Source: Janthinobacterium sp. PC23-8
GTDB lineage: Bacteria; Pseudomonadota; Gammaproteobacteria; Burkholderiales; Burkholderiaceae_D
DNA: 57,655 nt
Assembly: GCF_002250505.1 (NCBI RefSeq)
Contig: NZ_NJGY01000003.1
Location: forward strand, 1-57,655
Direction of reading: 5' to 3'
Part shown: piece after piece, positions 1-8,269 of the stretch
Layout: every line of letters starts with the position of its first letter
Position numbering within the stretch: position 1 is the stretch's first letter
Notes under the pieces: generated by a model
Seen by the model: the letters and a program-made list of their open reading frames with translations, nothing else
Told to the model about the DNA's origin: nothing
Databases searched by the model: none
Made by a program: the position numbers and the translations under genes

Positions 1-260
1 ATGGCTTTGGTGTAGCCGAATTCGGTGTAGGCGTCGCACTCATTGCCCAGACGATATTTCATGGTGTTGCCACCCAGGCCGAAGCAGCCTTGCGAGCCGC
101 CACCACCGGACGTGTTGCTGCCGGCGCCAGCGCGCAGGTAGCCGTGAAAACCTTCGGAATCGGTTGGGTACATCGGATCTGCCATGGCCGAGCCGCTGGC
201 AATGGCCAGCAGGGCGAGGGTAAGTGCGGCCGGCAGGGATTTCAGTGCAGTGCGATTCAT
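1..260 (-). CDS. LamB-type carbohydrate porin, N-terminal part (cut by window edge)
   Basis: The first 86 codons of an outer-membrane maltoporin-family protein; the rest lies before base 1. The visible product has a signal peptide of about 27 residues ending SGSAMA. The mature start contains FHGYLRAGAG, a Gly-rich turn, QGCFGLGG and KYRLGNECDAYTE, which follows the conserved N-terminus of LamB (FHGY...CF...KYRLGNECE.Y.E). The start is set by GGAGAC seven bases upstream on the - strand. It is transcribed away from the sugar-alcohol transporter across a shared operator region. By position it probably carries the polyol through the outer membrane; substrate is inferred from context only. It is not visible in an ORF list of complete frames. 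Confidence 0.85.
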   Translation of the reverse strand, partial: MNRTALKSLPAALTLALLAIASGSAMADPMYPTDSEGFHGYLRAGAGSNTSGGGGSQGCFGLGGNTMKYRLGNECDAYTEFGYTKA

Positions 261-575
261 GCTGTCTCCAAGGTCACTATGTTGAACGACACAGGGAAAG
301 CCCCGGTACGTTGCGCGGTCTCATGCCGCAGAACAAAGTCTAGCAGCGCTTTTTTTGCGACCCTGATACAAAAGCTACAAGTGTTGATACTTTCTTGCAG
401 AGTGTTGTTTTTTGAGAATATCGATACTCTTGCGCATTGACAAGCTGCAAAAGAGTATTGAATTGCGGTTTCGGAGTATCAGAAAGTATCAAAGTCCGGT
501 GATACATTGTGGTCGTGGTGCCAACGCCGACTGGTTTATGGCATCACCAACGACAAAAAACACTGGAGACATTCA
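261..575. promoter_or_regulatory. Divergent operator/promoter region with nested GATACT elements
   Basis: This 315-base gap separates the porin from the transporter operon and holds no gene. GATACTTTC at 386-394 and GATACTCTT at 423-431 face AAGAGTATT at 451-459, AGTATC at 475-480 and GAAAGTATC at 482-490. TTGATACTTTCT (384-395) is the exact reverse complement of 481-492. The outer and inner pairs share nearly the same axis, near 438-441. AGTATC at 475 and 485 repeats at 10 bases, one helical turn, as AraC-family sites often do, and is followed by a possible -10 (TACATT, 503-508). A possible porin -10 on the - strand is 342-337. Binding by the two downstream AraC regulators is inferred. Confidence 0.6.
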
Positions 576-1886
576 ATGAAACGTATCGCCATTGCCGCGC
601 TATGCGCCGGCGCATTCGCCATCAGCACTTCCGCCGCTGCTGCCACCGACCTCGTGATTGCCACCGTCAACAACGGCCACATGATCGAAATGCAAAAACT
701 CAGCAAGTTTTTCGAGCAGGCCAATCCCGATATCAAACTGAAATGGGTGACACTGGAAGAGGGCATCTTGCGCCAGCGCATGACCACCGATATCGCCACC
801 AAGGGTGGCCAGTTCGACGTGATGACCATCGGCTTGTATGAAACGCCGATCTGGGGCAAGAAAAACTGGCTGATCCCGATCAAGCCCGACGCCAAATACG
901 ATATCGACGACTTGCTGCCGTCGATCCGCGAAGGCCTGTCCGGCGACGGCAAGCTGTACGCGTCGCCGTTCTATGGCGAAAGCTCGATGATCATGTATCG
1001 CAGCGACCTGGTGAAAAAAGCCGGCATGACCATCGAAGACCGTCCGAGCTGGAACCAGTTGCGCGACGTGGCGGCCAAGATCCACGATCCGGCCAATGGC
1101 GTGTACGGCATCTGCCTGCGCGGCAAACCGGGCTGGGGCGACAACATGGCCCTGATCACCACTATGGCCAACTCGTTTGGCGGCCAGTTGTTCGACATGC
1201 AATGGAAGCCGCAATTTACCAGCAAACCGTGGAAAGACGCGGTCAACATGTATGTCGACCTGATGAAAAAATACGGCCCGCCGGGCGCCGCCGCCAACAG
1301 CTTCAATGAAAACCTGGCGCTGTTCAACCAGGGCAAGTGCGGCATCTGGATCGACGCCACCATCGCCGCGTCCTTTATTACAGATCCGAAACAGAGCAAG
1401 GTCGCCGACAAGGTCGCGTTTGCCCAGTCGCCGGTCGGCACCACCGAGCGCGGCGCCAACTGGCTGTGGATCTGGTCGCTGGCCATTCCATCGAGTTCCA
1501 AGCATCCGAACGAAGCGCAACGCTTCATCAACTGGGCCACTTCGCCTGACTACATCAAGCTGGTCGCCAGGGAAACGAGCTGGGCCAACGTGCCGACCGG
1601 CACGCGCAAGTCGACCTACGCCAACCCGGAATTCCAGAAAGTGGCGAAATTTGCCGCCGCCGAAGGCAAGGCCCTGACCACCACGCGCAACGTGCAAAGC
1701 ACCTTGCTGCCCTCGCCCTACGTGGGCGTGCAGTTTGCCTCGATCCCCGAATTCCAGGTGATCGGCGTGGCGGCCGGCCAGCAGATGGCCGCTGCCTTGC
1801 TGGGCAAGGTGACGGTGGACCAGGCGCTGGAGCTGTCGCAGCAGACAGCCGAACGCGAGATGCGCAAGGGCGGCTACTACAAGTAA
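576..1886 (+). CDS. Sugar-alcohol ABC transporter, periplasmic binding protein
   Basis: 436-residue family-1 extracellular solute-binding protein, the ligand receptor of a polyol importer of the sorbitol/mannitol (SmoE/MtlE) type. A signal peptide (MKRIAIAALCAGAFA...SAAAA, about 23 residues) precedes the mature start TDLVIATVNN. Features include LKWVTLEEGILRQRM near the N-terminus, YASPFYGESSMIMYR, and the closing ALELSQQTAEREMRKGGYYK. The start at 576 is chosen over an upstream in-frame one because CTGGAGAC sits six bases before it and a signal peptide follows directly. It heads an operon with two permeases, an ATPase and a dehydrogenase. Mannitol, sorbitol or arabitol are all possible ligands. 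Confidence 0.9.
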   Translation: MKRIAIAALCAGAFAISTSAAAATDLVIATVNNGHMIEMQKLSKFFEQANPDIKLKWVTLEEGILRQRMTTDIATKGGQFDVMTIGLYETPIWGKKNWLIPIKPDAKYDIDDLLPSIREGLSGDGKLYASPFYGESSMIMYRSDLVKKAGMTIEDRPSWNQLRDVAAKIHDPANGVYGICLRGKPGWGDNMALITTMANSFGGQLFDMQWKPQFTSKPWKDAVNMYVDLMKKYGPPGAAANSFNENLALFNQGKCGIWIDATIAASFITDPKQSKVADKVAFAQSPVGTTERGANWLWIWSLAIPSSSKHPNEAQRFINWATSPDYIKLVARETSWANVPTGTRKSTYANPEFQKVAKFAAAEGKALTTTRNVQSTLLPSPYVGVQFASIPEFQVIGVAAGQQMAAALLGKVTVDQALELSQQTAEREMRKGGYYK

Positions 1887-1924
1887 GGCCACCCTGGTCT
1901 TGTCGTTTGCTTCGTAAAACAGGT

Positions 1925-1962
1925 GAGGTGATAGCTCTGGCGCAAGCCTGGGCTGTCACCTC
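1925..1962 (+). other. Intercistronic RNA hairpin with GCAA tetraloop
   Basis: Lies in the 97-base gap between the binding-protein gene and the first permease. GAGGTGATAGCTC (1925-1937) pairs with GGGCTGTCACCTC (1950-1962) with two G-U pairs. After a T/T mismatch, GGC/GCC closes a GCAA loop (1942-1945). No T-run follows, so it does not look like a simple terminator. In ABC operons such hairpins commonly shield the upstream binding-protein message from 3' exonucleases and reduce permease expression (the malE-malF case); that role is inferred here. Confidence 0.6.
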
Positions 1963-1983
1963 CCACGCCCCAAGAGAACGCCT

Positions 1984-2844
1984 ATGAAACGCTTTATTCC
2001 CCGGACCTTGCTGACGCCGGCAGTCGTTGCCGTCTCCGTCATTTCCGTCATTCCCCTGCTGATCACGCTGTATTACGCCTTCGTGCGGTATTCCATGCTC
2101 GATCCGAGCGGCCATCCTTTCCATGGCCTGGACAATTTCCACTTTTTCTTTACCGATGCGGCTTTTTTGCCGGCATTGCAGAATACCTTTACCCTGCTGT
2201 TTTCGGTAATGCTGATCACGGTGCTGCTGGGCGCCGCGCTGGGCCTGTTGATCAATGAATCGTTCCCCGGGCGCGCCATCGTGCGCGTGCTGCTCATTTC
2301 ACCGTTTCTGGTGATGCCGGCCGTAAACGCCCTGATGTGGAAGAACATGCTGCTCAACCCCATCTACGGCCTGTTCGCGCAGATCAGCATCTTCTTCGGT
2401 GCCACGCCCGTCGACTGGCTGTCGGCCCATCCTTTGGTGTCCATCATCATGATGGTGTCGTGGCAATGGCTGCCGTTTGCCTGCCTGATCTTCATGACGG
2501 CGCTGCAATCGATGGACCGCGAACAGCTGGAAGCGGCGCGCATGGATGGCGCCAACTACCTGCAGCAGCTGCGCTACCTCTACATCCCCCACCTCGGGCG
2601 GGCGGTATCGGTGGTGCTGATGATCGAGATGATCTTTTTGCTGTCGGTGTTTGCCGAAATCTTTACCACCACGGGCGGCGGTCCCGGCTTCGACACGACC
2701 ACCATCACCTTCATGATCTACCAGCAGGCACTGTTGTCCTACGATGTCGGCGCCGCTTCCGCCGGTGCGCTGTTCGCCGTGCTGATCGCCAACATTGCCG
2801 CCTTCTTCCTGATGCGCGTCATCGGCAAGAACCTGTCGAAATAA
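1984..2844 (+). CDS. Sugar-alcohol ABC transporter permease 1
   Basis: 286-residue inner-membrane permease of the MalF/UgpA class (SmoF/MtlF-like). The hydrophobic N-terminal segment (LTPAVVAVSVISVIPLLITLYY) is followed by five further predicted spans. The cytoplasmic EAA loop is visible as LEAARMDGANYLQQLRYLYI, the contact for the ATPase. It forms the channel together with the next gene, ten bases downstream. The start follows CAAGAGAACGCCT. It has no large periplasmic insertion of the MalF kind. Substrate is inferred from the adjacent polyol dehydrogenase. Confidence 0.9.
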   Translation: MKRFIPRTLLTPAVVAVSVISVIPLLITLYYAFVRYSMLDPSGHPFHGLDNFHFFFTDAAFLPALQNTFTLLFSVMLITVLLGAALGLLINESFPGRAIVRVLLISPFLVMPAVNALMWKNMLLNPIYGLFAQISIFFGATPVDWLSAHPLVSIIMMVSWQWLPFACLIFMTALQSMDREQLEAARMDGANYLQQLRYLYIPHLGRAVSVVLMIEMIFLLSVFAEIFTTTGGGPGFDTTTITFMIYQQALLSYDVGAASAGALFAVLIANIAAFFLMRVIGKNLSK

Positions 2845-2854
2845 GGAGACCACC

Positions 2855-3673
2855 ATGCACAATAAAGTTGCTTTGTATGGCCGCACGGTGGCCGCCTGGC
2901 TGTTCGCGCTGCTGCTGTTCTTTCCCATCTTCTGGCTGGGACTGATGGCCTTCAAGACCGAAGGGCAAGCCATTACCACGCCGCCGCTGCTGTTCTTCAT
3001 GCCCACGCTGGACAGTTTCCGCGAAGTGCTGGCGCGCGATAATTACTTCGGCTACGCCTTCAATTCGCTGTTTACCAGCGTCGTGTCGACCGCCATCGGC
3101 CTGTTGATCGCGATTCCCGCCGCTTACTCGATGGCGTTTTTCCCCACCGGCGGCACCATCGGCCTGCTCAAATTCATGCTCAGCTCGCGCTACATGCCCG
3201 GCGTGGGCGCCCTGATGCCGATCTATATCTGCTACCAGTATTTTGGCCTGTTAGATACCCGCGTCGGTCTGACCGTCATGTTCATGCTGATGAATTTGCC
3301 GATCATGATCTGGCTGCTGTACACCAGCATGAAGGAGCTGCCGCGCGAAATCCTCGAAGCGTCGCGCATGGACGGCGCCACCGTCTGGGACGAATTCCGT
3401 CACGTGGTGCTGCCGCTGTCGGTGGGCGGCATCGCCTCGACCGCGCTGGTATGCATGGTGTGGTCGTGGAACGAATCGTTCTGGTCGCTGAACCTGGGCG
3501 CCTCGAATGCCGGCACCCTGGCCTGGCTGATCGCCTCGTACTCCAGTCCCGAAGGCCTGTTCTGGGCCAAATTGTCGGCCGCCTCCCTGATGGCGATCGC
3601 GCCCATCATGGCGCTGGGCTGGTTCTGCCAGAAGCAATTAGTACAAGGCATGACGTTTGGCGCAGTCAAATAA
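2855..3673 (+). CDS. Sugar-alcohol ABC transporter permease 2
   Basis: 272-residue permease of the MalG class (SmoG/MtlG-like), partner of the preceding permease. GRTVAAWLFALLLFFPIFWL forms the first span. The EAA loop reads LEASRMDGATVWDEFRHVVL. The C-terminus MALGWFCQKQLVQGMTFGAVK is typical of this subfamily. AAGGAGACCACC directly before the ATG is a strong ribosome site. The gene starts ten bases after the first permease stops, so translation is probably coupled. Confidence 0.9.
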   Translation: MHNKVALYGRTVAAWLFALLLFFPIFWLGLMAFKTEGQAITTPPLLFFMPTLDSFREVLARDNYFGYAFNSLFTSVVSTAIGLLIAIPAAYSMAFFPTGGTIGLLKFMLSSRYMPGVGALMPIYICYQYFGLLDTRVGLTVMFMLMNLPIMIWLLYTSMKELPREILEASRMDGATVWDEFRHVVLPLSVGGIASTALVCMVWSWNESFWSLNLGASNAGTLAWLIASYSSPEGLFWAKLSAASLMAIAPIMALGWFCQKQLVQGMTFGAVK

Positions 3674-3693
3674 CATACATAATAGAGACCATC

Positions 3694-4740
3694 ATGGCTT
3701 ATCTTCAACTGAGAAATATCGAAAAATACTTTGGCGAACACCGCGCCATCAAGGGCATCGACCTGGAGATCAAACAGGGCGAGTTCGTTGTGTTTGTGGG
3801 GCCGTCGGGCTGCGGCAAGTCGACCCTGCTGCGCCTGATCGCAGGCCTGGAACCGATCGACGGCGGCAAGCTGTCGCTCGACGGGCGCGACATCACGAAC
3901 CTGCCGTCCTCGAAGCGCGACCTGGCGATGGTATTCCAGTCGTATGCGCTGTACCCGCACATGACGGTGTTCCAGAACATGTCGTTCGCGCTGAAACTGG
4001 CCGGCGTCGACCCGAAAATCATCCGCGAAAAGGTCGACAAGGCGGCCGCCATCCTCGACCTGGGCCGCTACCTCGAACGCACGCCGAAGGAGCTGTCGGG
4101 CGGCCAGCGCCAGAGGGTGGCGATCGGCCGCGCCATCGTGCGCGACCCGAAAGTATTTTTGTTCGACGAACCGCTGTCGAACCTCGATGCCGCGCTGCGC
4201 GTGCAGACCCGCATCGAGATCGCCAAGCTGCACCGCGAACTGGGCGCCACCACCATCTATGTCACGCACGACCAGGTCGAGGCGATGACCCTGGCCGACC
4301 GCGTGGTGGTGCTGCGCGACGGCCAGATCGAGCAGCATGGCTCGCCTCTGGAACTGTATGACCGGCCGGCCAACCGCTTTGTGGCCCAGTTCATCGGCAC
4401 GCCGAGCATGAACGTGGTGCCGGCCGGCGCCGCGCCGCAATTGCTGGCGCAGGCGGGCAGCGCGGCCCAGGCCGACGGTTTTGTCGGCATCCGCCCCGAG
4501 CACGTGCACCTGGGCGCGGCGCAGCCGGGCAGCGTGCCCGTCACCGTCGAGCTGGTCGAGTCGCTGGGCGTGGAAACGCTGACCTATGTGCGCATGGCCA
4601 ACAACGTGCAGGTGGTCTCGCGCGGCGCCGAGCGCAGCAGCTTGCATCCGGGCCAGCAAACGCAGCTGACGTTCGAACCGGGATTTGTCCATTATTTTGA
4701 CCGCGACGGCAAGACCTATGCCGGCGCGAAGGGAGTGTAA
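3694..4740 (+). CDS. Sugar-alcohol ABC transporter ATP-binding protein
   Basis: 348-residue ATPase of the MalK/UgpC/SmoK class that powers the importer. Visible motifs in order are Walker A GPSGCGKST (about residue 37), Q-loop FQSYALYPHM, signature LSGGQRQRVAIGRA, Walker B VFLFDEPLSNLDA and the H-loop VTHDQVEAMT. A C-terminal OB/TOBE regulatory domain follows from about residue 235 (FIGTPSMNVV, FVGIRPEHVHLG). A longer in-frame reading from 3451 overlaps the permease and is rejected. The ATG at 3694 gives the normal MAYLQLRNIEKYFG start. It ends one base before the dehydrogenase start codon. Confidence 0.92.
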   Translation: MAYLQLRNIEKYFGEHRAIKGIDLEIKQGEFVVFVGPSGCGKSTLLRLIAGLEPIDGGKLSLDGRDITNLPSSKRDLAMVFQSYALYPHMTVFQNMSFALKLAGVDPKIIREKVDKAAAILDLGRYLERTPKELSGGQRQRVAIGRAIVRDPKVFLFDEPLSNLDAALRVQTRIEIAKLHRELGATTIYVTHDQVEAMTLADRVVVLRDGQIEQHGSPLELYDRPANRFVAQFIGTPSMNVVPAGAAPQLLAQAGSAAQADGFVGIRPEHVHLGAAQPGSVPVTVELVESLGVETLTYVRMANNVQVVSRGAERSSLHPGQQTQLTFEPGFVHYFDRDGKTYAGAKGV

Positions 4741-4741
4741 G

Positions 4742-6217
<1,476 letters not shown>

Positions 6218-6236
6218 GGCGGGCACGGTGCGCACC

Positions 6237-7160
6237 ATGCCAAAAAAGGCCGAGTATCCGCTGCCGCAGATGGAGCACGAGCGGCAGCGCGACGCCACGC
6301 CCGGTTTCGAGCCCAAGGGCAGCTACGGCTTTATCCGCTACCTCGAGCACGGCTTTCCCAACTCGCTGGTGCGCTGGCACTACCACGACGAGTACGAGCT
6401 GCACCTGATCGTCGAAAGCTCGGGCAAGGTCTTTGTCGGCGACTATATCGGCCAGTTTGCGCCGGGCCACCTGGTGCTGACGGGGCCGCGCGTGCCGCAC
6501 AACTGGGTCTCGCTGGACACGCCGCCCGAAGGGGTACTGCTGCGCGACATGGTGATACAGTTCGCCCATCCGCCGCTGGCGGCGATGGCGGCGGTGATGC
6601 CCGAGCTGAAGGACCTGTTTCCGCTGCTGCAGCGCGCCTTGCACGGCGTGGAGTTCTTCAATGTCAGCGAGCTGTCGCTGCGGCGCTTCCAGCGCATCCG
6701 CGACAGCAGCGGCCTGCCGCGCCTGATCGAGTTTTTGACCTTGTTGAGCGAGCTGGCGCAGACCAGCCACTACCAGCTGCTGTCGACCATCCCGATGCAG
6801 TCGAGCGACGACGATGCGGCGCTGGCGCGCATCAGTTCGGCCATCAACTTCATCGTCCACAATTACAGCAGCCAGTTCTCGCTCAAGGAGCTGGCCGAGC
6901 AGGTGGACATGCCGGAGCGCACCTTTTCGCGCTTCTTTCGCAGCGCCACCGGCAACAGCTTTACCGACTTCGTCAACCGCCTGCGCATCAACCGCGCCTG
7001 CCAGCTGTTGATGGAGACCGAGCATTACGTCAGCAATATCTGCTATGCGGCGGGATTCAACAATGTGGCCAACTTCAATCGCCGTTTCCTGGAGCTCAAG
7101 GGCATGACGCCGAAGCAATTTCGCCAGCAGGCGCTGGGGCGCTTCGGCGAACAAGGATAA
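6237..7160 (+). CDS. AraC-family regulator of the polyol operon, copy 1
   Basis: 307-residue transcription factor. The N-terminal cupin-like sensor has the conserved stretch RWHYHDEYELHLIVESSGKV followed by GHLVLTGPRVPHNW. The C-terminal double helix-turn-helix runs from about residue 205 (FSLKELAEQVDMPERTFSRF and YVSNICYAAGFNNVANFNRR). It begins 19 bases after the dehydrogenase and is probably co-transcribed. No good ribosome site is seen; ATG 6270 is a shorter alternative. The next gene is a clear paralogue. It probably controls the divergent porin/transporter promoters (inference). Confidence 0.85.
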   Translation: MPKKAEYPLPQMEHERQRDATPGFEPKGSYGFIRYLEHGFPNSLVRWHYHDEYELHLIVESSGKVFVGDYIGQFAPGHLVLTGPRVPHNWVSLDTPPEGVLLRDMVIQFAHPPLAAMAAVMPELKDLFPLLQRALHGVEFFNVSELSLRRFQRIRDSSGLPRLIEFLTLLSELAQTSHYQLLSTIPMQSSDDDAALARISSAINFIVHNYSSQFSLKELAEQVDMPERTFSRFFRSATGNSFTDFVNRLRINRACQLLMETEHYVSNICYAAGFNNVANFNRRFLELKGMTPKQFRQQALGRFGEQG

Positions 7161-7244
7161 GCACTTGCACGCCATTTTGCGGTACATTCGACGGTGACGG
7201 CGGCAGACCGCGTCCAATAAACGAGACCAGCAAACGAGACAAGC

Positions 7245-8195
7245 ATGGAACAGACATGGCTCAAAGATGCGCAGCGCGAGATCGAGCGCAAGCCACCCGA
7301 GCTCGAGCGCGAAAGCTACGACGGCATCATCAACTACCTGGAACATGGCTATCCCAGCTCGCGCGTGCGCTGGCACTGCCATGAGGAATACGAGCTGCAC
7401 CTGATCGTCGCCACCAGCGGGCGGCTGTTCGTCGGCGACTATATCGGCGAATTTTCGCCCGGCCACCTGGTGCTCACCGGCCCGCGCCTGCCGCACAACT
7501 GGATCTCGACCGCGGTGCCCGAAGGCGGCGTGCTGCTGCGCGACATGATCGTGCAGTTTGCCCATGCGCCGATCGCTGGCGCTGCGCGCGTGATTCCCGA
7601 ACTGCGCGAACTGCTGCCGCTGCTGGAGCGCTCCAGCTATGGCGTGGAATTTTTCGGCATGGGCGTGGCGGCCGAGCGGCACCTGGCGCGCATCCGCGCC
7701 ACCCATGGCGCCGAGCGCGTCGGCCACTTCGTGCAACTGATGGTGACCCTGGCGCGCACCGCCAATTACCGCCTGCTGTCGAGCGCTTCCTTGCGTTCGT
7801 ATGACGACGACGCCACCCTGGCCAAGGTCAACGCGGTGCTCAACTACATCACGGAAAACTACCGCGAGCCGATTTCGGCGGAAATGCTGGCCGAGCAGGT
7901 GGGCATGTCGCTCAGTAAATTCTCGCGCTTTTTCCGCAAGGCAACCGGCAACAGCTTTACCGACTTTATCAGCCGCCTGCGCATCAACAAGGCCTGCCAG
8001 CTGCTGATGGACACCGACCAGTATGTATCGAATGTCTGCTATGACGTGGGCTTCCAGAACGTGGCCAATTTCAACCGCCGCTTCCTGCAGGTCAAGGGCG
8101 TGACGCCGAAGGAGTTCCGGCGCCAGGCCGACGGCCGCTTTGGCGGTATAGGCGGTCCGCCCGAGCAATCTGTTGTATCTGTGCACCCATTATGA
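7245..8195 (+). CDS. AraC-family regulator, copy 2 (tandem paralogue)
   Basis: 316-residue regulator with the same architecture as its upstream neighbour: cupin sensor (RWHCHEEYELHLIVATSGRL, GHLVLTGPRLPHNW) and C-terminal AraC domain (ISAEMLAEQVGMSLSKFSRF, YVSNVCYDVGFQNVANFNRR). The two proteins align without large gaps from YLEHG to the C-terminal GRFG, so they arose by tandem duplication. The second sensor residue pair differs (HYHDE against HCHEE), as do parts of recognition helix 1 (PERTF against SLSKF). The final codons overlap the region holding a Pho box for the next gene. Confidence 0.85.
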   Translation: MEQTWLKDAQREIERKPPELERESYDGIINYLEHGYPSSRVRWHCHEEYELHLIVATSGRLFVGDYIGEFSPGHLVLTGPRLPHNWISTAVPEGGVLLRDMIVQFAHAPIAGAARVIPELRELLPLLERSSYGVEFFGMGVAAERHLARIRATHGAERVGHFVQLMVTLARTANYRLLSSASLRSYDDDATLAKVNAVLNYITENYREPISAEMLAEQVGMSLSKFSRFFRKATGNSFTDFISRLRINKACQLLMDTDQYVSNVCYDVGFQNVANFNRRFLQVKGVTPKEFRRQADGRFGGIGGPPEQSVVSVHPL

Positions 8196-8200
8196 CAAAC

Positions 8201-8234
8201 GTGTCATGAGCTTGTCATTTTGACACGGTAGGCT
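8201..8234 (+). promoter_or_regulatory. Pho box and -10 for the phytase-like gene
   Basis: GTGTCAT (8201-8207) and TTGTCAT (8212-8218) are direct repeats in an 11-base phase, with TGTCAT exact in both. This is the PhoB pattern CTGTCAT-N4-CTGTCAT. Ten bases later comes TAGGCT (8229-8234), where PhoB-dependent promoters place the -10. An overlapping inverted repeat ATGACA/TGTCAT (8192-8207) is also present. The target encodes a phytase-family protein, which agrees with phosphate control. Confidence 0.7.
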
Positions 8235-8269
8235 TGCCGCTTCTGATCCAACCCATGCTGAGGAAGCCG

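Noticed and set aside
600..1892. 430-residue open frame antisense to the binding protein
   Set aside because: Shadow; the sense frame has a signal peptide, ribosome site and family signature.
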